From Oscillospiraceae bacterium (lineage in GTDB: Bacteria > Bacillota > Clostridia > Oscillospirales > Acutalibacteraceae): a stretch of DNA of 64,000 nt. Positions 1-9,506 of the stretch are shown here, in pieces. Each line of letters opens with the position of its first letter. Position 1 is the stretch's first letter. A program made the position numbers and the translations under genes. The notes below the pieces were generated by a model that saw only the letters and a list, made by a program, of their open reading frames with translations, had not been told where the DNA came from and did not search any database. The stretch is from assembly GCA_015066445.1 (NCBI GenBank), contig SVOK01000003.1:50706-114705 (forward strand). The letters run 5' to 3'.

Positions 1-1
1 T

Positions 2-592
2 ATTGAGCGCGCTCATAATATTATGGATAAAACTCTTGATACTGCTGACGGTATTGGTTATCACTGGTATTCGGGTGAGCCTGAAAATATGGCAGCAACC
101 AGAGAATTGTATCCTGATAAGCTTATCTATGTGACAGAAGCTTCGAGCGGAAATTCCTCGGGTATTAAGCTTATGCTCAACCTCACTCAGAAGATGGGTA
201 GATCTATTCGCAGCGGTGCTAACGGCTATATTACTTGGAATATAGCTCTTGATACCGAGGGTGGTCCTACATATAACAATGTAAATAATCATTGTACTGC
301 TCTTGTGCATTATGATGCTGACACCGATGATGTTATTTACGGCGGCGATTATTACGCACTTGGTCACTTCAGCAAATATATTAAGTCGGGCGCTGTTATG
401 CTTGAGTCTACCGACACAGGTGCTGACAGCGAATATGCGCTTGTTAATACTGTATTCCAGAATACTGACGGCAGTAAAGTTGCTGTTGTTACAAACACCA
501 CAAGCTTAAATTCTGTATTCAAATTTGTTGACGGCAATATTGTCAGAGAAATCACAGTTCCTGCAAGAGGAATTATCACATTAGTTTGGTAA
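2..592 (+). CDS. Glycoside hydrolase family 30, C-terminal part
   Basis: The reading frame is open to the left edge of the window, so only the last 196 or so residues are seen. They match the C-terminal half of the GH30 (beta/alpha)8 barrel and its trailing beta domain: HWYSG, then KLIYVTEASSG, where the Glu coded at 137-139 sits where GH30 enzymes carry the catalytic nucleophile, then WNIALDTEGGP and the YYALGHFSKYI segment typical of the family. GH30 members are retaining beta-glycosidases (beta-glucosidase, beta-1,6-glucanase, xylanase or fucosidase by subfamily). The subfamily and any signal peptide lie upstream, so substrate and location are unknown. It opens the carbohydrate locus, followed by a hairpin and the CBM-array gene. 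Confidence 0.85.
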   Translation: MERAHNIMDKTLDTADGIGYHWYSGEPENMAATRELYPDKLIYVTEASSGNSSGIKLMLNLTQKMGRSIRSGANGYITWNIALDTEGGPTYNNVNNHCTALVHYDADTDDVIYGGDYYALGHFSKYIKSGAVMLESTDTGADSEYALVNTVFQNTDGSKVAVVTNTTSLNSVFKFVDGNIVREITVPARGIITLVW

Positions 593-606
593 AGTTTTAA
601 TTTAAC

Positions 607-636
607 AGAGGAATTGCGGAAAACCGCAATTCTTCT
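607..636 (+). terminator. Hairpin after the GH30 gene
   Basis: A 13-pair stem (607-619 with 624-636, one G-T pair) with a four-base A loop follows the GH30 stop by 14 bases. There is no proper T run after it, so it may be a weak terminator or an mRNA-processing or stability hairpin between the GH30 and CBM-array genes. Confidence 0.5.
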
Positions 637-700
637 GTACCAAAGCTTTTAAAATATTTATTATCATTTGTACTGATAAATATAGAAAGGAATTAATAAA

Positions 701-3700
701 ATGAAAATTAAAAAATTAGTAGCAATTCTTTTGACCTTTGCTATCTTGGCGTTAAGCGCCTCATTATATATTCCCGCTACAGCCACGGGGCTTGAATTTA
801 TCAGTGCTGATAATAGTGAATATTTTACAAATAACCGTTACAATGTCAAGAATGACTCTCCAAACGGGTTGCGTTTTACTGTAGGTAATCTGGGTGACCT
901 TCGTTGGGATAGAGTAACTATTTATGACAGTCCTACAGGTGTTTATAATAAAAGATGGCCTTATATAGCCTTTAAGGTTAATGCCGCAACAGACGGTGAA
1001 TACACAATAACAACAAAGCTTGGCACCAATACAGCTACTAAAGCTAAAAGCTTTAATATGATAGTTGACGGTATTTCTAATGCTGTAAGGTTTACTCTTG
1101 ACAGTAAGGGTATTGCAGAGCCTGTAGCTACTCTGAATTTAACTGCCGGCGAGCATATAATTGTTGTAACTTCACCTATCCCTGAGTATGAGTCTGTTAG
1201 CTTTTCGGGTAGCAATGATACCCTTGCGTTCCCTTGGTGCGATTTTTACAGCTTTAAGTTCAGCAATGGCTTAACCGCCACCACTGCTCCTACTGTAGAA
1301 GAAATTAACAGTAAGGTTGCTACACGTGTTGAGGCAGAGGATGTAAGCAGTGTGCTTTATAACCTTGGCTACAGCGCAAACGGCAATTTGGCAAAGGGTG
1401 CAAATAGAGCGGATGTTAAGCAGTCCTTTGCCGATTTGGAAGCAGGACTTCTTGATAAAACAAAAATGCCCTATATTGAGTACCGTATAAGTGCTCCAAA
1501 GAGCGGCAAATACAATATCCGTTTAGGCTCTCAGATAGGCGGAAGCGATAATACAAATATTCCTTTTGCCACTGTTATTGTGAACGGAAAGGCTTACAAG
1601 GCTCAGTATGACTGTAGCTTTACTTCGGGTCAAAAAGCTTATGACCATGTGAATCTTACTGTGGAATTAAACGAGGGAATTAATATTCTGAGAGTTACTA
1701 CTATTACAAACGATCAGGCATCCTTTGAGGCTAATTATATCAATCACGATTATCTCGAACTTGAAAGCGGTCTTACCGCAGTAAATGTTGTTAATAAGAT
1801 TGAGGCAGAGAACACAGAATACGCTACTTGGAATATCTATAATAAATCAGAGAAAGGCGGTAGCGGTACAGTTGTAGGCGGTGTTACAAAAGGAAATATA
1901 AAGCAAACTTATGAGGATTTGGGTAATTATCTTGATAAGAAGACAACGCCTTACATTCAGTATATTGTTGAAGCTCCTGAGGATGGAGAATATGTTATTG
2001 TACCCGCTTACTTAGCAAATACAAACGGTAACAAGGATAAGCTTGAAAAGCCCTTTGCTACTGTTATTGTAAACGGTGACAAAACCTATAAGGCACAGTT
2101 TACAACTGATTGGAATACAGTCTGCAACGCTACACTCAGCGTCGAGCTTAAAAAGGGTATTAATGTGATAAGAGTAACCACTATTACACCCGACCAGAAT
2201 GCTTTTACAGCTTCTACCTGGATAAATCAGGATTATATTCTTTTGGATTCTAACCTTACACCTGTTAAAAACAGCGAAGCTGCAATTGTTAATTTTACTG
2301 ATGATAAGATAACACATAATATTTATACCGTTAAGGACGATAAAAACGGTCTGCGCCTTGGCGGACTTTCGGGTAATTATCTTGGCGACGGTAAGCTTTA
2401 TACTAATACCATATCTAATGCAGATTTAACAAGAGTACCCTATGCCGCATTTAAGGTAACCGCTCTAAAAGACGGTTATTATGATATGACCTTTAATGTT
2501 ACCTCAAAGGCAACCGACGGCAGAACTCAATGCGTGACATTGTTTGCTGACGGTGAGTCTAAGGCGCTTAAATTCAGAGCTGTAGGTGCTTCAAAGTTAG
2601 ATGCATCGCTCTATTTAACCTCGGGCGAGCATATTATAGTTGCAACTCCGCCTATGCCTGAAAGTGCCGACTCGGCAACAGGTGTTGACGGTGATGATTT
2701 CCCGTGGTTTGACTATTGTACTTTGGAATTAGGTACAGGTCTTGCAATGGGCGAAGCTCCCACAGAGGAAGAGGTTTTATGCGAATTTAAAATCAGAAAT
2801 ATTGCTGATGAAAATAAGGTGCTTATCAACAGATTTACCGATAACGGTGATACCTTAGGAAACGCTGTGCTTGGCGATATGCGTTGGGACAGAGTATCTG
2901 TAGAATCACTTACAACCTATAATTTGGACAGAATGCCTTATGCGGCTTTAAGGATTAATGCAGCAGAGGACGGCGAGTATACCGTTAAGCTTTCTGTTAA
3001 TGTAAATCCAAATGCTACCTCAAATAATATTGCAGTTGTGGTTGACGGTAAAGAGAATTATGCCGCTCCTATTATCGGTAAAGAAGCTTCGGCTAAAATT
3101 AAGCTTACTAAGGGCGAGCATATTATCGTATTTACCTCTTCAATGCCGCTCACATCGGCTGAGGCTATGGAATTGAAGCGTGACGATGCAAATGCATATC
3201 CTTGGTTTGATATGAATAAGCTATTCCTTGCAAACGGACTTGAAATAGGTGAAAAGCCTACTAAAATGCAGGTAGAAACTCCGCTTATAGCTTACGATGA
3301 CGCATATACCAGAATTGAGGCTGAAAATGCCGATTATGCTGTTTATAAGGGTTATGACGCTAACGGTGAGAAGAACACCTCTGCTTCTGAGGGTGTTGTT
3401 GTCGGTGGTGTTAAAAAGTGGATGATCGAACAGTCGTTTGATGACCTTGGGGTTTGGGTAGACGGTAGTAACGGTCATATAGCTTATGTTGAATATGTTG
3501 TAGAAGCTCCCGCTGACGGTGAATACGATATTCGAGTAGGCTTAGTGGCAGATGCTTCTAAAAGAGAGGGCGTTCCCAAGCCATACGGCGCTGTAATTGT
3601 AAACGAAACTGTATACAAGGCTCAATATAACAATGTCTGGGCAAAATCCGAGGGCGTTAAGCTTACTGTAAAGCTTAACAAGGGTAGAAATATCATCCGT

Positions 3701-5140
3701 TCTACAGGTCTTACCGATGAACAGGATATTTATAAGACCGGTTATTGGATTAATCAGGACTTTATTGATATTGATAAGCGTCTTACACCTGTAAAGCGTT
3801 CCTCTGTTACAGCCGAGGCTGAAAAGAGTGAATATACCAATCTTTTAAAAATTCAGGACGGCGAAGCAGACGAAAAGGCATCCGGCGGTAAGGTTTTAGG
3901 CGGAGCTAATACAAAACGTCTTGCAGCAACCGAAATGACTCTTGACAAGCTTACAGCGGCAGATATCAGAATTATGCCTTATTTCTCATACACAATTGAT
4001 GTTCCTGTAGACGGTTATTACAATATGGGTGTATTGTTTGCAGGTGACGGCAGACTTTCAAAAAGTCAGTTTGCTCTTATTGTAGATAATGAGGTTAAGG
4101 GAATAAAATACAGCCGTAACGGTAAAGAGACCGCTTTGAATGAGACTACAGGAGTAGTATACCTTACTAAGGGTACACATACTGTAACGGTTACTTCTCC
4201 TATCCCTGCAGATAAGAATGAAAAAGCGGTATACAGTTATAGATGGATTAATTTTGACTGTATAAAATTCTATGACGGAATTACCGTTTCTAAAGTGCAG
4301 AAGGCTCCTACCGATATTCCTGACTTTGTAAAATTCGAGGCAGAGGAATACGGTTTACCTAACCTTACAAGGTATGTTGAAAGTAAGAGCGCTTCAGGTG
4401 GACAAATGATAGGCAGCGCCTTTTACGGTAGAACTCAAAGCGCAAATGAAATAAAGCTTAACGGCGTTAATCTTGATACAATGCCGGCAGTTCAGTATAC
4501 AGTTACCGCAAAAGAGGCAGGGGAGTATACCTTCTTTTTCTCTCAAAACAGCGGTATATCAAAGCCTATAGATACTGTTAAGAATGTTTCTGTAGCAATC
4601 GAATGTAACGGAAATGTACAGATATTTACAGGCGAGGTTAATCCTAATGTTACAACAAGCCGTCTTATTTGCGCAAAACTTAATTTAAAAGCTGGTGTGA
4701 ATAATATTATTATTACTCATTCTACACGTGACAGCTATACTACTGAGGGCTACGCTTGGGTTGACTATGACTATATCGAAATTAACAGTGCAGAGGCCGA
4801 AAAGCTTACTTTTAGAAAAATTACAGGTTTTGTAGAGGCTGAAAAGTCTGAGTATGAAGGATATACTACTGTAGAAAATGCGGGCGCCTCTGGCGGAAAA
4901 TATTTAGGTAAGGGCACATACGGTCCCGTTGACCTTAATCAAATCACCTACGATAAGTTTAATCCTAAGGATGCCGGTGAAATGCCAAGAGTTATTTATA
5001 CCGTTAATGCCATAAAAGAGGGCGACTATGAAATTGCGGTACAGTTCAGTGGCGGTAGTGTTACATATACCTTTGATGAGCTTATAAAGAAGGGTGAAAT
5101 CGGTTTCGCAGTTGCAGTTAACGGTGAAACAAGCAGTTAA
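701..5140 (+). CDS. Giant CBM-array surface protein, frame broken near the 3' end
   Basis: This 1479-residue frame starts with a signal peptide (MKIKKLVAILL, hydrophobic core, cut near ATATG). It is built of about nine repeats of 155-175 residues starting near residues 33, 210, 366, 527, 698, 870, 1037, 1210 and 1376. Most begin with an EAE-x-EY type strand and contain DGEY or DGYY and a GEHIIV or KGINVIRVT strand, the pattern of CBM6/CBM35-like beta-sandwich modules. No catalytic domain is seen, so the likely role is glycan binding at the cell surface (inference). The frame stops at 5138-5140, but matching sequence with a membrane anchor continues in another frame up to 5565. The ATG at 701 follows AGAAAGGAA. 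Confidence 0.8.
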   Translation: MKIKKLVAILLTFAILALSASLYIPATATGLEFISADNSEYFTNNRYNVKNDSPNGLRFTVGNLGDLRWDRVTIYDSPTGVYNKRWPYIAFKVNAATDGEYTITTKLGTNTATKAKSFNMIVDGISNAVRFTLDSKGIAEPVATLNLTAGEHIIVVTSPIPEYESVSFSGSNDTLAFPWCDFYSFKFSNGLTATTAPTVEEINSKVATRVEAEDVSSVLYNLGYSANGNLAKGANRADVKQSFADLEAGLLDKTKMPYIEYRISAPKSGKYNIRLGSQIGGSDNTNIPFATVIVNGKAYKAQYDCSFTSGQKAYDHVNLTVELNEGINILRVTTITNDQASFEANYINHDYLELESGLTAVNVVNKIEAENTEYATWNIYNKSEKGGSGTVVGGVTKGNIKQTYEDLGNYLDKKTTPYIQYIVEAPEDGEYVIVPAYLANTNGNKDKLEKPFATVIVNGDKTYKAQFTTDWNTVCNATLSVELKKGINVIRVTTITPDQNAFTASTWINQDYILLDSNLTPVKNSEAAIVNFTDDKITHNIYTVKDDKNGLRLGGLSGNYLGDGKLYTNTISNADLTRVPYAAFKVTALKDGYYDMTFNVTSKATDGRTQCVTLFADGESKALKFRAVGASKLDASLYLTSGEHIIVATPPMPESADSATGVDGDDFPWFDYCTLELGTGLAMGEAPTEEEVLCEFKIRNIADENKVLINRFTDNGDTLGNAVLGDMRWDRVSVESLTTYNLDRMPYAALRINAAEDGEYTVKLSVNVNPNATSNNIAVVVDGKENYAAPIIGKEASAKIKLTKGEHIIVFTSSMPLTSAEAMELKRDDANAYPWFDMNKLFLANGLEIGEKPTKMQVETPLIAYDDAYTRIEAENADYAVYKGYDANGEKNTSASEGVVVGGVKKWMIEQSFDDLGVWVDGSNGHIAYVEYVVEAPADGEYDIRVGLVADASKREGVPKPYGAVIVNETVYKAQYNNVWAKSEGVKLTVKLNKGRNIIRSTGLTDEQDIYKTGYWINQDFIDIDKRLTPVKRSSVTAEAEKSEYTNLLKIQDGEADEKASGGKVLGGANTKRLAATEMTLDKLTAADIRIMPYFSYTIDVPVDGYYNMGVLFAGDGRLSKSQFALIVDNEVKGIKYSRNGKETALNETTGVVYLTKGTHTVTVTSPIPADKNEKAVYSYRWINFDCIKFYDGITVSKVQKAPTDIPDFVKFEAEEYGLPNLTRYVESKSASGGQMIGSAFYGRTQSANEIKLNGVNLDTMPAVQYTVTAKEAGEYTFFFSQNSGISKPIDTVKNVSVAIECNGNVQIFTGEVNPNVTTSRLICAKLNLKAGVNNIIITHSTRDSYTTEGYAWVDYDYIEINSAEAEKLTFRKITGFVEAEKSEYEGYTTVENAGASGGKYLGKGTYGPVDLNQITYDKFNPKDAGEMPRVIYTVNAIKEGDYEIAVQFSGGSVTYTFDELIKKGEIGFAVAVNGETSS

Positions 5141-5172
5141 TCGAATTCTGCCCCGGTAACGCAAGCAAGATT

Positions 5173-5565
5173 TTGACAAGAATAGTAAAGGTACATCTTA
5201 AAGAAGGTCCTAACGAAATTCTTGTTACCGCTCCTTTTGCAGAATATATGAGCGGTGTAAGCCCCAGAGTTGAAGAAAACTACAAGCTTTATTGGATGGA
5301 TCAGGATGCCATTATTTTAACCGAGGGACTATCTCTCGATGATGAAAAAGAGCTTCCCGGTATCGAGGATTCTGACATCAACTATGCTCAGCTTACTGTT
5401 AAAAAGGCGAGCAATTCTGTTGACAGTAACAATTCCGTAAAGGTAGAGGGAAAGAGCCATTTATGGTATGTTATAGGTGTAATATCCTTAGCTGTAATAG
5501 TTATAGCTGCGGGAATGGTTGCTTTCATTATAGTATTTAAGAAAAAAGCAAAAAGTAATAATTAA
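5173..5565 (+). CDS. Detached C-terminus of the CBM-array protein with membrane anchor
   Basis: This frame (open from 5128) continues the last repeat of the upstream protein: a KEGPNEILVTAP strand, then YWMDQDAIILTEGL, the usual ending of the other repeats (compare WINQDYILLDSNL). After a linker rich in Asn and Ser there is one transmembrane helix (VIGVISLAVIVIAAGMVAFI) and a basic tail KKKAK, a classic C-terminal anchor. It has no signal peptide and only a TTG start without a good ribosome site, so it is almost surely not a separate gene. A one-base loss or two-base gain in 5128-5140 would rejoin the two parts. I take it as a frameshift, real or from assembly. Confidence 0.65.
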   Translation: MTRIVKVHLKEGPNEILVTAPFAEYMSGVSPRVEENYKLYWMDQDAIILTEGLSLDDEKELPGIEDSDINYAQLTVKKASNSVDSNNSVKVEGKSHLWYVIGVISLAVIVIAAGMVAFIIVFKKKAKSNN

Positions 5566-5574
5566 ATATTAAGC

Positions 5575-5601
5575 AAAAACGGGTATAAAATACCCGTTTT
5601 T
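5575..5601 (+). terminator. Intrinsic terminator after the CBM-array gene
   Basis: Perfect 11-pair stem (5575-5585 with 5591-5601), five-base loop, with the 3' arm ending in five T. It separates the CBM-array gene from the GH43 gene. Confidence 0.85.
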
Positions 5602-5637
5602 GCCGTTGTTAATATGTTAGGCGAAAGGGAAAATTTT

Positions 5638-6522
5638 ATGTTTATGCCAAAAATTTCAAATCCAATAGACGATGGACATTATGCTGATCCGGAATCCCGT
5701 TTTTATGAAGGAAAGTATTGGATTTATGTTACTGAATCAAAGGCTTTTAAGGATCAAAAAAATCTTACTGTCTTTTCCTCCTCTGATATGGAAAATTGGG
5801 AAAAACACGAAAATATTGTTGATATGAGCGATTTCCCTTGGATTTGGGGCGCAGTATGGGCGCCGACAGTTATTGAAAAAAACGGTAAATATTATCTTAT
5901 ATTTGCTTCAAACGATATACACGCTGATGAGGATGACGGCGGACTTGAAATTGCCTGGTCCGATTCGCCTGCTGGCCCGTTTAAAAGCCTGTTAGGTAAA
6001 ACTCTTGTGGATGATATTTACAATAATGCTCAGCCGATAGATGCTCACCTTTTTAAGGATGACGATGGCACAGTTTACCTTTATTACGGCGGTTGGGGAC
6101 ATTGTATAGTAGCTATTATGAATGACGATATGACAGGGCTAAAACCATTCCCCGACGGTACCTACAGAAAAGAAATCACACCTGAGAACTATGTAGAAGG
6201 TCCCTGTATGATAAAAAGAGGGGATGACTATTATTTCCTGTGGTCATCAGGTAAATGGAATAAGAGTGATTACTGCGTTTATTACGGCAAATCAAAGTCA
6301 CCCTTAGGTCCTTTTGAAAAAGAGGGCACGGTTCTTATATCCGACGAAACCATTGCGCGTGCTCCCGGTCATAATGGATTTTTCTACATTCCCCAAAGTG
6401 ACGAGTATTTTATTACATATCACAGACGCTCTATTTTAGACACAGAGCGAGATGCAAGAAAGCTTTGCATAGATAAAATGATATTCGATGGCAATAAGAT
6501 TAGAACCGTAAAAATGACCTGA
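5638..6522 (+). CDS. Glycoside hydrolase family 43 (cytoplasmic)
   Basis: Five-bladed beta-propeller hydrolase of about 294 residues. The three acidic residues of the family can be placed: Asp17 in HYADPE (base), Asp135 in QPIDAHLF (pKa modulator) and Glu187 in YVEGPCM (acid). GH43 enzymes are mostly beta-xylosidases and alpha-arabinofuranosidases, some galactosidases; the subfamily is not clear here. There is no signal peptide, so it should act on imported oligosaccharides. I chose the ATG at 5638 because GAAAGGGA sits just upstream; an earlier in-frame ATG at 5614 lies inside the spacer behind the terminator and has no ribosome site. It is followed by the binding-protein gene. Confidence 0.85.
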   Translation: MFMPKISNPIDDGHYADPESRFYEGKYWIYVTESKAFKDQKNLTVFSSSDMENWEKHENIVDMSDFPWIWGAVWAPTVIEKNGKYYLIFASNDIHADEDDGGLEIAWSDSPAGPFKSLLGKTLVDDIYNNAQPIDAHLFKDDDGTVYLYYGGWGHCIVAIMNDDMTGLKPFPDGTYRKEITPENYVEGPCMIKRGDDYYFLWSSGKWNKSDYCVYYGKSKSPLGPFEKEGTVLISDETIARAPGHNGFFYIPQSDEYFITYHRRSILDTERDARKLCIDKMIFDGNKIRTVKMT

Positions 6523-6569
6523 TTTTGGATTTGTTCAAATTAATTTTAATTGGGAGAAGATGAGAAAAT

Positions 6570-9482
6570 ATGCGTAAGATCAAGAAAAGTCTTATCCGTA
6601 TTATAGCGATAATTTCTTCTATAGCTTTATTAGTCGGTGCTGTTTCAGTTCCGCTGATTGATGCCGTAGCAGCCTCTAATAATTGGAAAATCGAGCGCCC
6701 TGCAAGAGCCAAAACCGATACCTCCTTTAAAAATTGGATTACTATACCCGAAGAGGATATATTGGGAAAAGCTACTATAGAGGGCGAACAGCTTATTGAA
6801 ATTGACAAGTACAAAGATTTCGAGCTAACCGCCAAAGAAAAAGGCAAATATTTTGTAGCAATTTCTTACAAGCCTAAAGAAAGCGTAATGCTTGACAGCG
6901 ATTGTAGGGTAGAGCATATTTCTGCTGATAACACGGTTATTAAATCGTTTATTGCTCCTGTTTACAGTCTTTGGCAGGACAGCTCTAAGGATTATCAGCT
7001 TGACCGTTACGGTAATGAGGTAACACCCTCTCAAAAGGATTTAGGTTGCTATATAACCGATTATCTGCGTGATTCGGCTTCAGTTGATGCTTCTCCCGTA
7101 GTATTTGAGTTTGATAGCGGAGTTCAGAAGCTACGTATAACAGCGGTTGATGCACAGATATATATAAAAGAAGTATTTCTTATAAAATATTCCGAAGCTA
7201 TAAGCTATGAGGAATATAAATCAGTAAATAATGCAGCTACCTATAACGGTAATGAAATAATTATTGAGGGTGAGGATTACGCTGTAAAGTCAGACTCTTT
7301 TATAAGAAGTAAAGCAGGTAACAGCTCAGCGGTTTATCCATTTAACCCTTATTATAAGTGGTTAGCTTCGGTTGACGGTTCATCCTGGGGAACAGTAGGT
7401 CAGCGTATTGTGTGGAATTTTACAGTACCTGAGGACGGCTATTACAATATTACCTTCCATTATTCGCAGTCTTATAAGGAGGGTCAGGATTCCTGCCGTA
7501 CAATAGAAGTTGATGGTGCTGTGCCTTATAAGGAATTAATAGAAACCAAATTCCCCTATACGGGCGGCGACTTTGACTATAAACAGACTGAGGGTAAGGT
7601 TTATCTTACCAAGGGCGAGCATACCTTAGGTCTTTTAATTGAAATTCCGCATATGTCCGAATATATTGACAGGGTAAATGCGATAATTGAGCAATTAAAG
7701 GATTTAGGACTAAGCCTCCAGCAGGTTGCAGGCAGTGAAGCCGACCAGACAAGAACCTGGGATATTGAATCATATATTCCCGGAATTACTGAGAACCTTG
7801 AAAATATTAAAGAAGAGTTAGCTGAAATTTATAAGCAGATGGAGGATGCCTACGGCGATGTTCCTGCAGGAAGTCTTAATTTACAGCTGTCGGCTGATAT
7901 TCTTACACAAATACTCGAAAAGCCCGAAAAGCTGCCTACAAGAACAGAGGAAATAAGTATAGGCTCGGGCTCGGTTACTAACCTGTTAGCAGAGCTTATT
8001 AACGGATGGAAAAGTCAGGGATTAACGGTTGACCGTATTTATCTTACAGGCGACGGCGAAAAGCTACCCAATGCTAACGGCGCTTTCCTTACTAATATTT
8101 CTGACGGTGTTAAAAGCTTTTTCTTTGCGCTTACTTCAAGAAATCAGAACTATAGCACAGGTACTCTTTCAGACGATGCACTCAATGTCTGGGTTAACCG
8201 TTCTGTACCTTATGTTGAGACTATTCAGATGCTTTCTGACTCAAGATATAAGGGCTATACCGATGAAAACGGTAAAACCGTTAAGGTGAATTTCTCTATT
8301 ATGCCGGATGAAAGCAAGCTGCTTTTGGCTAATGCATCGGGTACTTGCCCTGATTTAGCACTTGGTGTTACGGGTGACAGACCTTATCAGCTCGGTATCC
8401 GTAATGCAGTATCGCCCTTTACACAATTTGAAGATTTCAAAGAATACGTAAGCGATAAATTCGGTAACAAATATTTTGAAAGCTATATTTATGACGGTGA
8501 AATTTACGCTTTGCCTGAAACTCAGCAGTTCTATGTAATGATGTACCGTAAGGATATACTTGAAAAGTTAGAGTTAGAAGTTCCAAGGACTTGGGATGAG
8601 GTTGCAGAAATAATGCCTACCTTAAGGCGCAACGGTATGAATTTCTATCTGCCGTTATCCGCTCATACAGGTACGAAACCCCTTGGAACAGTAGTACCGT
8701 TTTTGTATCAGGCGGCATCTGCAGCAGGGGAGAATCCCGACTACAGCCTTTGGACAAAGGACGGTATGTCAACCGCTATTAATAACGAAATTAATATTTC
8801 TGCTTTTGAAAAGCTTACAGACCTTTATTTGCTTTACGGTGTACAGAACAATATGCCAAGCTTTTATAATAATTTCCGTTACGGTGTTTCGCCTATAGGT
8901 GTGGGCGGTTTTGGAGATTATATTAAAATGCTTTATGCCGCTCCCGAAATTGCAGACGATTGGGCTATAGCAGAGGTTCCCGGCTTTGAGGACGAAAACG
9001 GCGTTATACATAATCAGATGCCAACTGCCGAACGTGCTATAGTTATGTTTGAAAGTAGCAATAAAAAGGAAGCTTCCTGGGATTTTGTGAAATGGTGGTT
9101 AGAGGATGAAACTCAAATAGAGTTTTCTACTACCCTACAGGCAAAATTCGGTTCGGTATTCGTATGGAACAGCGCAAACAGAAACGCTTTTGCAAAGCTT
9201 GCTATTCCCGAGAAGGACAAGAAAATAATTATTGAGCAATGGGAAAATGCGCAGAATATCCGCCAAACTCCTGCTAACTATATGCTTGAGCGTTCACTTA
9301 GTAATGCTTGGTATGATGTAGTACAGAATCATATAAATGTAAGAAGTGCACTTAATACCGCTGCGGCTGATATTCAGCAGGAATTTGAGCTAAAGCTGCA
9401 CGAATTCGGCTATATTGATGCTAACGGCAAGCTTATTAAGAATTACGATATGAGCTCTTTTGAAGATATAATATCTAAGTAA
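6570..9482 (+). CDS. Extracellular solute-binding protein fused to N-terminal CBM-like domains
   Basis: A 970-residue secreted protein. Residues 1-36 form a signal peptide without a lipobox cysteine. Residues 45-360 contain two beta-sandwich modules like those of the CBM-array protein (IIIEGEDYAV, VPEDGYYNITF, LTKGEHTLGLLI). Residues 365-450 are charged and helical, perhaps a coiled spacer. From about residue 540 the sequence is a family 1 sugar-binding protein (SBP_bac_1): LNVWVNRS, YALPETQQFYVMMYRKDIL, PRTWDEV, WDFVKWW. It should deliver oligosaccharide to the permeases encoded next. The domain order is unusual, since such binding proteins in Gram-positives are normally lipoproteins of 400-550 residues. 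The ATG at 6570 follows GGGAGAAG; the ATG at 6560 runs into a stop. Confidence 0.85.
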   Translation: MRKIKKSLIRIIAIISSIALLVGAVSVPLIDAVAASNNWKIERPARAKTDTSFKNWITIPEEDILGKATIEGEQLIEIDKYKDFELTAKEKGKYFVAISYKPKESVMLDSDCRVEHISADNTVIKSFIAPVYSLWQDSSKDYQLDRYGNEVTPSQKDLGCYITDYLRDSASVDASPVVFEFDSGVQKLRITAVDAQIYIKEVFLIKYSEAISYEEYKSVNNAATYNGNEIIIEGEDYAVKSDSFIRSKAGNSSAVYPFNPYYKWLASVDGSSWGTVGQRIVWNFTVPEDGYYNITFHYSQSYKEGQDSCRTIEVDGAVPYKELIETKFPYTGGDFDYKQTEGKVYLTKGEHTLGLLIEIPHMSEYIDRVNAIIEQLKDLGLSLQQVAGSEADQTRTWDIESYIPGITENLENIKEELAEIYKQMEDAYGDVPAGSLNLQLSADILTQILEKPEKLPTRTEEISIGSGSVTNLLAELINGWKSQGLTVDRIYLTGDGEKLPNANGAFLTNISDGVKSFFFALTSRNQNYSTGTLSDDALNVWVNRSVPYVETIQMLSDSRYKGYTDENGKTVKVNFSIMPDESKLLLANASGTCPDLALGVTGDRPYQLGIRNAVSPFTQFEDFKEYVSDKFGNKYFESYIYDGEIYALPETQQFYVMMYRKDILEKLELEVPRTWDEVAEIMPTLRRNGMNFYLPLSAHTGTKPLGTVVPFLYQAASAAGENPDYSLWTKDGMSTAINNEINISAFEKLTDLYLLYGVQNNMPSFYNNFRYGVSPIGVGGFGDYIKMLYAAPEIADDWAIAEVPGFEDENGVIHNQMPTAERAIVMFESSNKKEASWDFVKWWLEDETQIEFSTTLQAKFGSVFVWNSANRNAFAKLAIPEKDKKIIIEQWENAQNIRQTPANYMLERSLSNAWYDVVQNHINVRSALNTAAADIQQEFELKLHEFGYIDANGKLIKNYDMSSFEDIISK

Positions 9483-9506
9483 AATACCAATGGGGAGGAA
9501 AAATTT

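Noticed and set aside
5125..5175. Programmed -1 frameshift joining the CBM-array protein to its anchor
   Set aside because: The bases around GAAACAAGC do not form a slippery heptamer in the zero frame and no clear stimulatory hairpin follows; an indel or assembly error is simpler.
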